The notes under the pieces: generated by a model
What the model was told of the DNA's origin: nothing
Seen by the model: the letters and a program-made list of their open reading frames with translations, nothing else
Database searches by the model: none
Position numbers and translations under genes: made by a program
Origin: Phycisphaerales bacterium
GTDB lineage: Bacteria > Planctomycetota > Phycisphaerae > Phycisphaerales > JAGLTS01
Length of the DNA stretch: 36,409 bases
Direction: 5' to 3'
Assembly (NCBI GenBank): GCA_023135165.1
Contig: JAGLTS010000003.1
Span: 1-36,409 of the forward strand
Shown here: one piece after another, positions 14,756 to 23,692 of the stretch
How the letters are laid out: every line of letters begins with the position of its first letter
Position numbering within the stretch: the first letter of the stretch is position 1

Positions 14756-15397
14756 TTATCCTTCAAGAGCGCGCAGGACGGCACGGGCAGGTGCACCGTC
14801 GGCGCCTTCGATCTTGAGCGGCAGGCACACAAGGTCATACGCACCAGGCTCAACGCCCGACAGATCGAGGCTTTCGATGATCCAGATCCCGGCGGAAAGC
14901 AGTATCCGATGCGTTTCGGTCCCACCGGCGTCATCGGCGCCAATGGAAAGATAGTCGATGCCGATCGCCATGACGCTGACCTCGGCAAGGTACTCGGCAG
15001 CATCCGGCGCAAGGTGAACGAAGCCCTTGTTGAACGGCTGATTGACCCAACGGCGCTTCGAGTTGTCGGTCTTCAAGAGGATTCGTTCCCCGGCATGAAC
15101 ATCAGCATGACGCAGCACGTCGGCGTGAATGGACGCGACATCCTCAACAGCGATCACACGGGCCGGACCGACGAGCGCCTCGATTGGAGCGCGCTCAATC
15201 GACACTCCGTCTCGTATGAAGTGCAGCGGCGCATCGACATGCGTGCCCGTGTGAGCACTCATCGCGAACCGGGAAACGTTGCAGACATCACCGCGTCCGA
15301 TGTCCGCAACACGGTCTCGTGTGAACGGCGGATCGCCTGGCCAGACCACGATGTCCGGACTGAGCGTGATGGAAATGTCGATCCAATCGGTGTGCAT
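14756..15397 (-). CDS. Cyclase-family metal-dependent hydrolase (kynurenine formamidase-like)
   Basis: A 213-residue protein with the signature HTGTHVDAPLHF (49-60), the HxGTHxDxPxHF motif of the cyclase/formamidase (KynB-like) family; His49, His53 and Asp55 are expected metal ligands. The N-terminus WIDISITLSPDIVVWPGDPPF is typical. Members hydrolyse N-formylkynurenine, isatin or other amides. No other kynurenine gene is present here, so the substrate is open. The start at 15397 fits the family; a long upstream extension in the same frame overlaps the previous gene and is rejected. alkD follows 15 bp downstream. Confidence 0.85.
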   Translation of the reverse strand: MHTDWIDISITLSPDIVVWPGDPPFTRDRVADIGRGDVCNVSRFAMSAHTGTHVDAPLHFIRDGVSIERAPIEALVGPARVIAVEDVASIHADVLRHADVHAGERILLKTDNSKRRWVNQPFNKGFVHLAPDAAEYLAEVSVMAIGIDYLSIGADDAGGTETHRILLSAGIWIIESLDLSGVEPGAYDLVCLPLKIEGADGAPARAVLRALEG

Positions 15398-15524
15398 CAA
15401 TGACAGAGTCCGTGTGCGGGATCGCACCGGTACTGTGACGGATACACACGTTCCCTTCAAGTTGGGATGCCGCGAATTGCCATCCCGGCACCGGATTGTG
15501 GCTGTGGGGGGTCGTGGGTGTTGG

Positions 15525-17684
15525 TCAGCAGCCGAAGCCGTAGTTCGCAAGGAGAATCCCGAGATCGGACTGGTCGGTATCGCCATCACCATCGATGTCG
15601 CCGCCATCGTCGATTTCGTAGCAGGCGAGCAGGATGCCAAGATCAGACTGATCGACGCACCCATCGCCGTTGAGATCACCGGGAACTCCGGTCGATTCGT
15701 AAACGATCGTGACAACAGCATCCTGCGATTGGCCCGAGGTCGTCACGACATGGAAGGTGAACTGGTCGGTACCACACGCATCCTCGTCTGGGACCATGAT
15801 GCGGTAGGCGGATGTCGAACCGGTGTGGACGAGCGCCTGGGTCGGCGCGGTGACGATGGTATACGTCGCATCCGCGGGATCGTCATCAAACGTCGCCGGC
15901 AACTCGACGACGAACGCCTCGTTGTCGAGCACATACTTCGTATAGCTGAACACGACGGGCGTCGGCCCGACTGGTGACGGCGCGTCGAAGGCGATATCAA
16001 GCGTCACGGGTTCACTACGGACGACCATGCCGTTCGCGAAGTACGCCTCCGCCTGGACCTGCACGGGTCCGGCACCGAATACCTGGCCGTGGATCGTGAA
16101 GCTCGCCGGCGAGGATGCGGACGCTGCGATCACACGACTGCCCTGCATCAATCGCAGTTCATCGACCTGTCCGCCGCCGGCATCAAGATCGAACTGGAAC
16201 GCCGTGGTGAGATCACCGTTGGTGGTTGTGGGGGTGATCGACGCGGACCGACCGGTGTTATCGACGACCATGCCGAAGAGACGTCGCCCTGCGGCGCGAA
16301 CAAACGAGTTGTCATAGCCGAGGACTCGCATCTCGTGATAGCCGTCATCCAGTTCGGTGGTGTCGATTGTCAGCAGTTGTCCGTTGGGGATGAACTGGTT
16401 GAGGTCACCGTCGATGAACAGGTCGAAACCGTCGATGTTCGCAACGGGATTGGGAGCTTCGCCCATGGGGATAAGAACGAGTTCCCCGGACACCGGGTCC
16501 TCAGGCTCGCCGTATACCGACACGATTGGGACATAGGTGAACGTGCGAGTCAGCGGATCACCGTAGAGCAGCATCTGAAACGGCACGTACCGGGCGCTGC
16601 GGAAGTAGGCTTCGCCGAGCGCCATGCCTTGGAAATAGCGCAAGTGCGTGTTGGCGTGTGGGAACTTGCCGGTGTAGTTGCATGGTTCCTGTACAGCGCC
16701 AAGGCTGCCGCTTGCGCCCTTGACAATCCAACGTGAGACCTTCACCTGGCTTGAGATGTCGAACGTAGCCGCCCAACTCGTGAGATGGTCGCAGAACGCG
16801 CCGGGGATGAGCGTGAAGTCGCCGCCGTCGATGTTCGGGCTGGCGGCGCCGGTCATGATACCGAGGCAGTCGTGCCGTCCGATGGGCAGCACGCCGTCGA
16901 TCTTCTCAGCTTCGCCGCCGAATGTGATGATGTTGCTGACTGTCGCGTTGAATTGCGTCGCCCGCACGTTGCGCGCCGGATCGGCCTCATTGTTCATGAA
17001 GTAGAATGTCCCGTCGGGGCGTGTGCCGTCCGCAGCGACGCTGCGGTCAACCAGTTCGATGATCTCGCTGATGGTGTTGCCGCGCTCGCCGGTGTACCCG
17101 AGCATGGCGCCGATGAAGTACCGTCGGGCATTGGCATCCTCGCTCGGCTCACCGGTGCGCCACGCGACGGCGTTGTCGAACGCGATCGGGCTGATGTCGG
17201 TCGAGTAGAACCCGTTGAGTAGCCCCACGCCGACCGGGCCGTTCAGCAGGTCATCTTTCAGGTATGCCATCGTGTACGCTGAGCCGATGGCAAAACGCGT
17301 GACGGCCGCGCATCCGTCGGTGACATAACCCGCAGCGGAGATGGCGAAGGGCGCGCCGGGCATGACGACGATGTATTCGACGTGACCGGCGATGTCGTGA
17401 TTGGCAAGTGCGCCGAACAGGCCGTCGAGGTTCGCCTCGGCGAACGCGGCGTAGGTAGCCGCGGTCGGATTCATGTAGACGATGTTACGCTCGGGGATGT
17501 CGCGGGCATGACGGTAGTAGTTCCCGACGTACATGGACTCCGCGCTGGCGGGATCAATGATGATGAGCGCGTTCTCGCCGGTGCTTTCAGCCGAGGCCCG
17601 GCCGACGACGAGGAGGCTGACGATGCCGATCAGGGCGATGCTGCGATGCAAGTGGACGCCTGTGGTGTGGGAGCGCGTAACCAT
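15525..17684 (-). CDS. TIGR03790-type secreted protein with C-terminal dockerin-like repeats
   Basis: A 719-residue exported protein. A basic N-terminus and hydrophobic segment (SIALIGIVSLLVVGRASA) form a signal peptide. The following region (ALIIIDPASAESMYVGNYY, IPERNIVYM, then GEPSEDANARRYFIGAMLGY) matches my recollection of TIGR03790 proteins, whose function is unknown. Beta-rich, Ig-like stretches fill the second half. The last ~50 residues hold two dockerin-type repeats (DLNGDGCVDQSDLGILL and DIDGDGDTDQSDLGILL) and end in Gly-Cys, like the protein at 175-2433. The start at 17684 follows GAAAGGTGAAAG. It is probably surface-attached or exported through a calcium-dependent tail. Confidence 0.82.
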   Translation of the reverse strand: MVTRSHTTGVHLHRSIALIGIVSLLVVGRASAESTGENALIIIDPASAESMYVGNYYRHARDIPERNIVYMNPTAATYAAFAEANLDGLFGALANHDIAGHVEYIVVMPGAPFAISAAGYVTDGCAAVTRFAIGSAYTMAYLKDDLLNGPVGVGLLNGFYSTDISPIAFDNAVAWRTGEPSEDANARRYFIGAMLGYTGERGNTISEIIELVDRSVAADGTRPDGTFYFMNNEADPARNVRATQFNATVSNIITFGGEAEKIDGVLPIGRHDCLGIMTGAASPNIDGGDFTLIPGAFCDHLTSWAATFDISSQVKVSRWIVKGASGSLGAVQEPCNYTGKFPHANTHLRYFQGMALGEAYFRSARYVPFQMLLYGDPLTRTFTYVPIVSVYGEPEDPVSGELVLIPMGEAPNPVANIDGFDLFIDGDLNQFIPNGQLLTIDTTELDDGYHEMRVLGYDNSFVRAAGRRLFGMVVDNTGRSASITPTTTNGDLTTAFQFDLDAGGGQVDELRLMQGSRVIAASASSPASFTIHGQVFGAGPVQVQAEAYFANGMVVRSEPVTLDIAFDAPSPVGPTPVVFSYTKYVLDNEAFVVELPATFDDDPADATYTIVTAPTQALVHTGSTSAYRIMVPDEDACGTDQFTFHVVTTSGQSQDAVVTIVYESTGVPGDLNGDGCVDQSDLGILLACYEIDDGGDIDGDGDTDQSDLGILLANYGFGC

Positions 17685-17969
17685 CGTCTTTCACCTTTCT
17701 CTCTCTGCCTGCCGGCAGCGGCGGAGGCTGCCCGCGTGGGGATCGAAGCTCGGTTCCCAAGTGTGACCGATCGAGCAACGATTGCAACGCGGGAACCGAC
17801 AAACGGTGCAACACAGCGACGAAAGGCGCGTCAATTGCGGTACCGGTTCCGGTTATGCGGGCACGGTTCGTCGCGTAGCCGAACAGATACCAATCACACC
17901 GCGCCGAACTCGCAGCCGCTCAGCGCCTACACTGTGTCACTTAGCACCGCAGTGTGCGGCGCATTGGCG
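17685..17969. other. Divergent intergenic region
   Basis: These 285 bp separate the minus-strand TIGR03790-type gene from the plus-strand unknown gene. TACACT at 17928-17933 is a possible -10 for the rightward gene, with a weak -35. For the leftward gene a TTGCAA...CACACT pair is visible but unconvincing. No other feature was seen. Confidence 0.35.
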
Positions 17970-18515
17970 ATGACCCGTGTTGGAGCGGCGGAAGTGCAAC
18001 TGATCTGTGAAGTGATTCCCAGGCGTGACGCCACGACCACGCAGCTTCAGGACCTTGGCCGGGCGCTGGAGCGATGGAAGGATGCGGTCTTGCCGGGCCT
18101 CGGTCTGCGCGGCGAGCTCGTGCGAGGCTCGCTGGATGACCTGCTCAGCGGTGAGTTGCCGACGCCGGCTGGGATCCTGATCGCCAACTGCGCCCGTTCG
18201 CTCCTGCAGCAGCGCAACGTCGATGCAGCGATTCGCGCATACCTGATGCAACTCGCTTCGCGGAACTGGGATGCAGTGAACCTCGACGCCGAAGCGCTGG
18301 CGCGCCGAACGGTGTGTGGTGTGATCACATTGTCCAGCGGTGATCAACAAGAAGTGCCGACGCCTGAGCAACTGCACGATGCGTTCGCCAGCCTGCGCAC
18401 CGCACTTCCCGCATCCGTCGTCAGTTCCGTCAAACTCAAGCGTCTCGTCTCCGACACGACCGATTCGTTGCGCGACGCTGCGGAGGAATGGAGCAGCGAC
18501 GAAGACGACGGCTGA
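17970..18515 (+). CDS. Hypothetical protein
   Basis: I do not recognise this 181-residue protein. It is predicted soluble, with alternating helices and strands (VQLICEVIPRR, LQDLGRALERWKDAVL, ILIANCARSLL, VCGVITL) and an acidic end (EEWSSDEDDG). Its open frame extends upstream to 17382, but that part runs antisense through the TIGR03790 gene. The ATG at 17970 is used because it leaves that gene; an in-frame GTG at 17952 is also possible, and no good ribosome binding site was found. It converges with the PrpD-like gene 43 bp away. Confidence 0.55.
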   Translation: MTRVGAAEVQLICEVIPRRDATTTQLQDLGRALERWKDAVLPGLGLRGELVRGSLDDLLSGELPTPAGILIANCARSLLQQRNVDAAIRAYLMQLASRNWDAVNLDAEALARRTVCGVITLSSGDQQEVPTPEQLHDAFASLRTALPASVVSSVKLKRLVSDTTDSLRDAAEEWSSDEDDG

Positions 18516-18558
18516 TGAGCGAGTGCGGCACGTGGGGGTCCGCGAAGCCGCGAGCGGC

Positions 18559-19986
18559 TTATGTCGTCATCAGTGTGAACAATCGCTCTAGTGTGGTTTG
18601 GTTCTCGATGTTCATGATGAGCGTCTGCAGTTCATCGCACGCCTGCTCGCCGACGACGGCCGCGCCGAGCGCGTTGAACTTCACTGCGATCTCATCCTCG
18701 GTCATCGGGTCACGTGGGTCGCCCTTGGGAACATCGACGCGCTGCTCGTGGCTCGTCCCATCCGTGAGTGTGATTGTCACACGGCTGGGCTGGAACTTCG
18801 GGAAGAGCGCCTCGAACTCATCGTTCGGAACAACCTTGATCTTGTCCATTACCGGAATCAGCGCCGGGTCGTCGATGCGCTCCTGCTTGAACTGGAGCGG
18901 CGTCACCATGCCGTCCACAAGTCCGACCGCGAGCGAGTACGGCAGTGAGTGATCGGCCGTCTCCTTGCTCGTTGGGCGATACTTGGCGGAGTCGCCGAGG
19001 ATGTCCGCGGCACGAGCGATGACCTCGGCCTTGATCTCCGCGACATCGTCTGGGTCGATCTTGTGATCGGCGACGATCTTCATCATCGCGGTGAGCGGCG
19101 CGTGACTGAGCGCTTCGATCGGGAAGCTCTTCATCCCACAGTCGATGATCTTATAGTGATCCCTACGATTCGTCGGGAGGTTATCCGTGAGCATGTCGAG
19201 ATGGAATGACCCGCCGAACTTCTTGAAGCAGTGGAGCAGGCCTTCTTTGCCGTCGATCACGTGCTCAGGTCCGGTGTAACCGCGCTGCGCGAGGAGCGCC
19301 GCTTCGACGCCCGCGCGCGTGGCCATCGGATCAACGGTGTTCTTCATGTTCGTGAGCTTGCCCGCCGTCACCGCGCCCAAGCACATCGAAGGCGAGGCGC
19401 TGATGCCGATCGCCTGCTGGATCTGCTCAGCGGTGAGGCCGAGGATTCGACCCGCGACGAGCGGTGATGCGATGCATGTGATCGTCGCGTGATGCCAGCC
19501 GTATTCTCGCACGCCTGGGTCGCCGAACTCCGCGAGGCGCATCTCGACCTCGTGACCGATGATCGTGCCGAGGATCAACTCCTTACCGCCGAGGCCGAGC
19601 ATTTCGCAGGGCGAGAGTGCTGCGGGGATGATATCCGTCGGATGGGCGGGGTCCGCCTTCCAGTAGATGTCGTTGTAATCCATCGCGCGGATGCACAGCG
19701 CGTTGAGCAGCGCAGCGGTGACGGGGTCTGTCTTGAAGCCTCCCCCGGAAGTGCCGAAGATCGTACACGTCGGTGCGCCGCCCATCGCCTTGGCGTGCTC
19801 AAGCATGATCCGCACATCGTGTTGTTGCGATCCGCCTAGCGCGCAGCCGAAGCTGTCGAAAAGGTACAGCTTCGCGGTGTGGATCGCCTCGTCGCTGAGG
19901 TCATCGTAGCTGAGGTTCGCAGCCCACGCGGCGAGTTGGTAGGAGACGAAGTCGGTACTGCTCTTGGCTGTATCGTGACCGGCCAT
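18559..19986 (-). CDS. MmgE/PrpD-family protein
   Basis: A 475-residue member of the family that includes 2-methylcitrate dehydratase, cis-aconitate decarboxylase and iminodisuccinate epimerase. Typical stretches are YLFDSFGCALGG near the N-terminus, CIRAMDYNDIYW, HPTDIIPAAL, GWHHATITCIASPLVAGRILGL and MKNTVDPMATRAG. The usual helical-domain and lid-domain pattern is present over the full length. The start at 19986 has GAGGATC upstream. It follows the isocitrate/isopropylmalate-type dehydrogenase by 67 bp on the same strand, suggesting shared expression and a tricarboxylate-like substrate. No methylcitrate synthase or lyase is nearby, so a propionate role is not supported. Confidence 0.85.
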   Translation of the reverse strand: MAGHDTAKSSTDFVSYQLAAWAANLSYDDLSDEAIHTAKLYLFDSFGCALGGSQQHDVRIMLEHAKAMGGAPTCTIFGTSGGGFKTDPVTAALLNALCIRAMDYNDIYWKADPAHPTDIIPAALSPCEMLGLGGKELILGTIIGHEVEMRLAEFGDPGVREYGWHHATITCIASPLVAGRILGLTAEQIQQAIGISASPSMCLGAVTAGKLTNMKNTVDPMATRAGVEAALLAQRGYTGPEHVIDGKEGLLHCFKKFGGSFHLDMLTDNLPTNRRDHYKIIDCGMKSFPIEALSHAPLTAMMKIVADHKIDPDDVAEIKAEVIARAADILGDSAKYRPTSKETADHSLPYSLAVGLVDGMVTPLQFKQERIDDPALIPVMDKIKVVPNDEFEALFPKFQPSRVTITLTDGTSHEQRVDVPKGDPRDPMTEDEIAVKFNALGAAVVGEQACDELQTLIMNIENQTTLERLFTLMTT

Positions 19987-20053
19987 GGTTGATCCTCGGT
20001 TCGTGTTGGGCGGCGGCTAGTGGAAGTGTGCGGGTTCGCTCGATGTGTCGGCG

Positions 20054-21169
20054 CTACAGCTTGCGCACGACTTCCTCAGCGACCTCCAGTGTCGTGTTGC
20101 TCAGGCCCACGTCGTACGTGCCGACCTTGTGCTCAGCGATGACCTTCGCAACGGCGCCCTCGAGACGCTTCGCCATGTCCGTCTCGCCGAGCCAGTCAAA
20201 CATCATCTTGACGGTCAGCAGCATGGCCATCGGGTTGACCTTGTACATGCCGTTGTACTTCGGCGCCGAGCCGTGCGTCGGTTCAAAGACAGCGTACTCA
20301 TCGCCGATGTTTGCAGCACACGCGAAGCCCAGCCCGCCGACGAGCCCGGCGCAGAGGTCGCTGATGATGTCGCCGAACATGTTCTCCGCGATGAAGACAT
20401 CGTAGTCCTGTGGGTTCTTAATCATCCACATGCACTGGGCGTCAATGTTCGTCTCCCACAGCGGAATGTCGGGGTAGTCCTTGGCGACCTCGCGCGCGGC
20501 GCGCATTATCAGCCCGCCGGTCTCGCGCAAGACGTTCGGCTTATCAACGATGGTGACGTTGCGCCGCTTGTGCGTCTTGGCGAACTCGAACGCCTGCCGA
20601 CAGATCGACTCGCATCCCTGCTTGCTCATGATGCGCGTCGAGAGGGCGATGTTCTCCAAGCCCTTTTCCTTCCACTTGCCCATCTTCGGGTGGATCGACA
20701 GCGCCTCGAAGACGGATTCAGGCAGTGGGAACCACTCGACGCCGCCGTACATCCCTTCGGTGTTTTCGCGGAAGACGACCAGATCGATGTCATCACGGTA
20801 GTTCAGCGGGTTGCCAGGGTATGCCTTGCACGGGCGCATGTTCGTGTGCAGGTTGAAGAGCTGGCGCAGGCGAACGATCGGACTGAAGTAGACAAGCCCC
20901 TTGTCGCGCAGCCCCGGGTCGAGTTCCTCCGCCGCTTCATCGCGCGGCTTGCTGGTGATCGCCCCGAACAGGGCGCAATCCGTCTCCTTGAGGATCTTGA
21001 TCGTGCGCTCGGGCAGCGGGTCGCCTTCGTGACACCAGAAGTCCCAGCCGATGTCAGCGGGGATGTACTCAGCATCGAACTTCATCGCGTCGAGCACGAT
21101 GCGAGCAGCTTCCATCACGTCATTCCCAACGCCGTCGCCGGGCATCCATGCAATCCTGTACTTGGCCAT
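20054..21169 (-). CDS. Isocitrate/isopropylmalate-family beta-decarboxylating dehydrogenase
   Basis: A 371-residue NAD(P)-dependent enzyme that oxidises and decarboxylates a 2-hydroxy acid such as isocitrate, 3-isopropylmalate, homoisocitrate or tartrate. Seen are PGDGVGNDVMEAA at the N-terminus, the substrate arginines in RLRQLFNLHTNMRP, the REN-TEGMYGG loop, and NVTIVDKPNVLRETGG. The metal-binding DVFIAENMFGDIISDL and GSAPKYNG cofactor region follow. The start at 21169 follows AGAGGATTGAG. Substrate cannot be fixed; a LeuC/LeuD-like fused dehydratase at 23693-25633 and a PrpD protein just downstream suggest a 2-oxoacid or TCA-like route. Confidence 0.87.
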   Translation of the reverse strand: MAKYRIAWMPGDGVGNDVMEAARIVLDAMKFDAEYIPADIGWDFWCHEGDPLPERTIKILKETDCALFGAITSKPRDEAAEELDPGLRDKGLVYFSPIVRLRQLFNLHTNMRPCKAYPGNPLNYRDDIDLVVFRENTEGMYGGVEWFPLPESVFEALSIHPKMGKWKEKGLENIALSTRIMSKQGCESICRQAFEFAKTHKRRNVTIVDKPNVLRETGGLIMRAAREVAKDYPDIPLWETNIDAQCMWMIKNPQDYDVFIAENMFGDIISDLCAGLVGGLGFACAANIGDEYAVFEPTHGSAPKYNGMYKVNPMAMLLTVKMMFDWLGETDMAKRLEGAVAKVIAEHKVGTYDVGLSNTTLEVAEEVVRKL

Positions 21170-21234
21170 CTCAATCCTCTTGTGGTGTCAAATCAGTGTG
21201 TCAAACAGACATCAGTCAGCGCGCGACCGGCGCA

Positions 21235-21573
21235 TCACTGCTGGAGCATGCGTTCAAGCTGTTCGATAAGCGGCGGGACGTCGAGTTCAACTGCATCCCA
21301 CAGCACGTTGAGATCGACGCGATCATAGGCATGGATGATTCGGTGACGCATGCCGATGATCTCCGTCCACTCGATCTGTGGGTGGGCCTCGCGGAACTCA
21401 CGGTTCACCTTCGATGCAGCCTCGCCGATGATCTCGATCAACCGGGTCATGGCGAGGCAGAACATGTAGTCTTCGTCAAGATCCTTGCGATATCTCCCTG
21501 CGGAGAGCTCGATCGCACTCCTTGCGTGATCGAGCATATGCCGGAGCCGAACTGTATCGTCATGCCGCGACAT
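21235..21573 (-). CDS. hepT: HepT-like HEPN ribonuclease toxin
   Basis: A 112-residue helical protein of the HEPN/DUF86 family. The catalytic motif R-x4-H-x-Y is complete: Arg76, His81 and Tyr83 in MRHRIIHAY. Members act as RNases or translation toxins and are silenced when the partner nucleotidyltransferase modifies the tyrosine of this motif. The ATG at 21573 lies within the end of the antitoxin gene (14-bp overlap), the standard gene order. The downstream dehydrogenase starts 65 bp later on the same strand and might be cotranscribed. Confidence 0.87.
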   Translation of the reverse strand: MSRHDDTVRLRHMLDHARSAIELSAGRYRKDLDEDYMFCLAMTRLIEIIGEAASKVNREFREAHPQIEWTEIIGMRHRIIHAYDRVDLNVLWDAVELDVPPLIEQLERMLQQ

Positions 21574-21871
21574 AGATATCTCTCGCCTCCGCCAGAACCT
21601 CATCACGGAAGTACTTGCTCAGGAATCCGGCCGTGTTGAGATCGACCTTCCGGCCGAGCATCTGAGTGAGGTCAATCTCCATGCCAAAAAAAGCCCAGCC
21701 GACGCGAGTCTCCGGTTCGAACTCGATGAGGACGTCGATGTCGCTCTCGGGCGTGAAGTCGTCACGCAGCGCGGAGCCGAAGATCGCGAGCCTGCGGATG
21801 CGGTTCGCGCGGCAGAACTCTGCGATGCGCTCCATCGGCAGTGTGTCAAGGTCGAGTGACATGGGCGGCAT
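21560..21871 (-). CDS. mntA: MntA-like minimal nucleotidyltransferase antitoxin
   Basis: A roughly 103-residue protein with the minimal nucleotidyltransferase signature G-S-x10-D-x-D (Gly32-Ser33 ... Asp44, Asp46 in [18 protein letters not shown]). A third acidic position likely lies in the VDLNT segment. It pairs with the overlapping HEPN gene as a MntA-HepT (type VII) module in which AMP transfer inactivates the toxin. The start is ambiguous between 21871 and 21862, neither with a strong ribosome binding site; 21871 has GGGAC upstream. Confidence 0.85.
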   Translation of the reverse strand: MPPMSLDLDTLPMERIAEFCRANRIRRLAIFGSALRDDFTPESDIDVLIEFEPETRVGWAFFGMEIDLTQMLGRKVDLNTAGFLSKYFRDEVLAEARDIYVAA

Positions 21872-21937
21872 GATACGGTCCCGAGCGGCTTTGTGCCCGG
21901 TATGATGAGCCACTCCGGACCAGTTTGGAGCACACCC

Positions 21938-22711
21938 ATGACTCCCGATCAGCGAGCCGCCGCAGCCCGGTACTACGACCTCCAGGCATTCCCCAACGAC
22001 GTGCCTTTCTACGAGTCCCTGATCCCCTCACCGGCCGCCTCGGTGTTGGAGCTCGGCTGCGGGACGGGTCGAGTCCTCATCCCACTCGCCCACCGCTGCT
22101 CGCTGATCCAGGGCATCGAGCCGTCCTCGGCGATGCTCGGTGTCTGCCGAGCAAAGCTCGCCGCTGCCGGTCTGCCCGCCGACCGGGCACGTGTCGACGA
22201 TGGTGACGCGGCCGACTTCGATCTCGGCCGAACATTCGACCTCATCACCGCTCCGTTCCGCGTCTTCCAGCTTCTCGAAACGGATGCTCAGGTCGCGGGT
22301 CTGATGCGCTGCGTTCGCAGCCATCTCGCCCCGGGCGGAACGTGCATCCTGAGCATGTTCATGCCCAACCAGACACGCGAGGACATGCCCACGAAGTGGC
22401 TGCGCGATGATGAGATGATCCAGTGGGAGAGGGAAATGGAGGGCGACCGCATCGTCTGCTCGGCGACACAGCGGCATCTCGACCCGGAGACACTCGTGCT
22501 GTATCCCGAGCTGGTTTATCGCCGATACCGCGGCAAGACGCTCGTCGAGGAGGTGATCCAGCCGATCGTAATGCGCTGCTGGTATCCCGACCAGATTCGC
22601 GATCTCGTGACTGGGCACGGCTTCCACATCATCGAAACGTGGGGCGGGTACGATGGTGAGCCATTCGGCGAAGGCCCGGAGCTTCTCATACAGTTCGGAC
22701 TCAGCACATGA
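21938..22711 (+). CDS. Class I SAM-dependent methyltransferase
   Basis: A 257-residue methyltransferase. Motif [17 protein letters not shown] (about 50-65) binds S-adenosylmethionine, an acidic residue ends strand 2 ([10 protein letters not shown]), and [14 protein letters not shown] is the motif IV region. The C-terminal half is beta-rich ([17 protein letters not shown]). The target is unknown. GGAG precedes the ATG at 21938 by 8 nt. Its stop overlaps the ATG of the TPR lipoprotein (ATGA), showing coupling. It is divergent from the MntA-HepT pair. Confidence 0.87.
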   Translation: MTPDQRAAAARYYDLQAFPNDVPFYESLIPSPAASVLELGCGTGRVLIPLAHRCSLIQGIEPSSAMLGVCRAKLAAAGLPADRARVDDGDAADFDLGRTFDLITAPFRVFQLLETDAQVAGLMRCVRSHLAPGGTCILSMFMPNQTREDMPTKWLRDDEMIQWEREMEGDRIVCSATQRHLDPETLVLYPELVYRRYRGKTLVEEVIQPIVMRCWYPDQIRDLVTGHGFHIIETWGGYDGEPFGEGPELLIQFGLST

Positions 22712-23667
22712 CCTGCGCGATTCGCTGGATCACAGCTTTGGTGATCGTCACATCCCTTGGAGGATGCACGATGGACTCGACGCCTGCGCCTGCGGGAGAG
22801 ATGCCCGACTTCGACGCGATGTGGGACTACGGCGATCCCGCCGCGACGGAGGAGCGGTTTCAGACCGTTCTGCGCGAGACGAAGGACACCGAGGATGCTT
22901 CGTACCGCGCGCAGCTTCTCACACAAATCGCCCGGGCGCAAGGACTGCAGCGCCGGTTCGACGATGCGCACGGGACGCTTGATGCGGTCGATGCGATGCA
23001 GGTGAGGGATGTGCCGATCGTGCGTGTGCGTTCTCTGCTTGAGCGGGGCAGGGTGCATAACTCATCCGGGCATGTTGACCAGGCCCGGCCTCTGTTCGCC
23101 CTCGCGTGGGAGTCGGCCCGGGCGAACAGCCTGGATGGCTCCGCAGTGGACGCCGCGCACATGATGGGCATCGTCGAACCGCCCGAGAGTGCCCTGGCAT
23201 GGAACGAACGCGCCCTTGAGCTTGCCCGATCCTCATCCGACCCAATAGCGAGGAAATGGCTCGGTTCGCTCTACAACAACATCGGCTGGACGTACCACGG
23301 CCAAGGCGAATACACGAAGGCGCTGGAGCTCTTCGAGGCGGCGCTGCGGTTCCGTGAGGAGCAAGGCGACGCGACGACCATCCGCATTGCGAAGTGGTGC
23401 ATCGCGCGCACGTTGCGCTCGCTGGACCGTGTCGAGGAGGCGCTCGCCATGCAGCGCGAGCTGGAGAAGGAGATCCGGACGCTCGACAACCCGGATGGCT
23501 ACATTTACGAGGAACTGGCCGAATGCCTGCACGCTCTGGAGCGAGAAGGTGAAGCGGTCCCCCACTTCCATCGGGCGCACGAACTGCTCTCGAAGGATAC
23601 CTGGTTCGTCGAAAACGAACCGGAGCGCCTCGCGCGCCTCGCTGAATTGGGCAAAGTCCGCAGGTAG
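22708..23667 (+). CDS. TPR-repeat lipoprotein
   Basis: A 319-residue protein with an N-terminal lipoprotein signal: the hydrophobic ITALVIVTSLGGC ends in the lipobox LGGC, so Cys20 is the likely lipidated residue. The mature chain is helical with TPR repeats, clearest at WLGSLYNNIGWTYHGQGEY...ALELFEAALRFREEQG and ELAECLHALEREGEAVPHFHRAHELL. TPR proteins mediate protein contacts; the partner is unknown. Its start overlaps the methyltransferase stop (ATGA). The 3' end carries a 16-bp tandem duplication that repeats the last codons and the stop region (23651-23682). Confidence 0.85.
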   Translation: MTCAIRWITALVIVTSLGGCTMDSTPAPAGEMPDFDAMWDYGDPAATEERFQTVLRETKDTEDASYRAQLLTQIARAQGLQRRFDDAHGTLDAVDAMQVRDVPIVRVRSLLERGRVHNSSGHVDQARPLFALAWESARANSLDGSAVDAAHMMGIVEPPESALAWNERALELARSSSDPIARKWLGSLYNNIGWTYHGQGEYTKALELFEAALRFREEQGDATTIRIAKWCIARTLRSLDRVEEALAMQRELEKEIRTLDNPDGYIYEELAECLHALEREGEAVPHFHRAHELLSKDTWFVENEPERLARLAELGKVRR

Positions 23668-23682
23668 CAAAGTCCGCAGGTA
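23651..23682. repeat. 16-bp tandem duplication across a stop codon
   Basis: GCAAAGTCCGCAGGTA occurs twice without interruption (23651-23666, 23667-23682). The first copy ends in the TAG stop of the TPR lipoprotein, so the second copy is untranslated. It is probably a recent slippage duplication. Confidence 0.9.
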
Positions 23683-23692
23683 GCGTCGCTCG

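Noticed and set aside
13874..15403. Long plus-strand frame (509 codons)
   Set aside because: Antisense to alkD and the cyclase-family gene, both with clear motifs.
21185..21205. GTGTCAAA repeated at 13-bp spacing before the dehydrogenase
   Set aside because: Only two short copies with no matching promoter; chance cannot be excluded.
20045..21328. Long plus-strand frame (427 codons)
   Set aside because: Antisense to the dehydrogenase gene; no domain or start signal.
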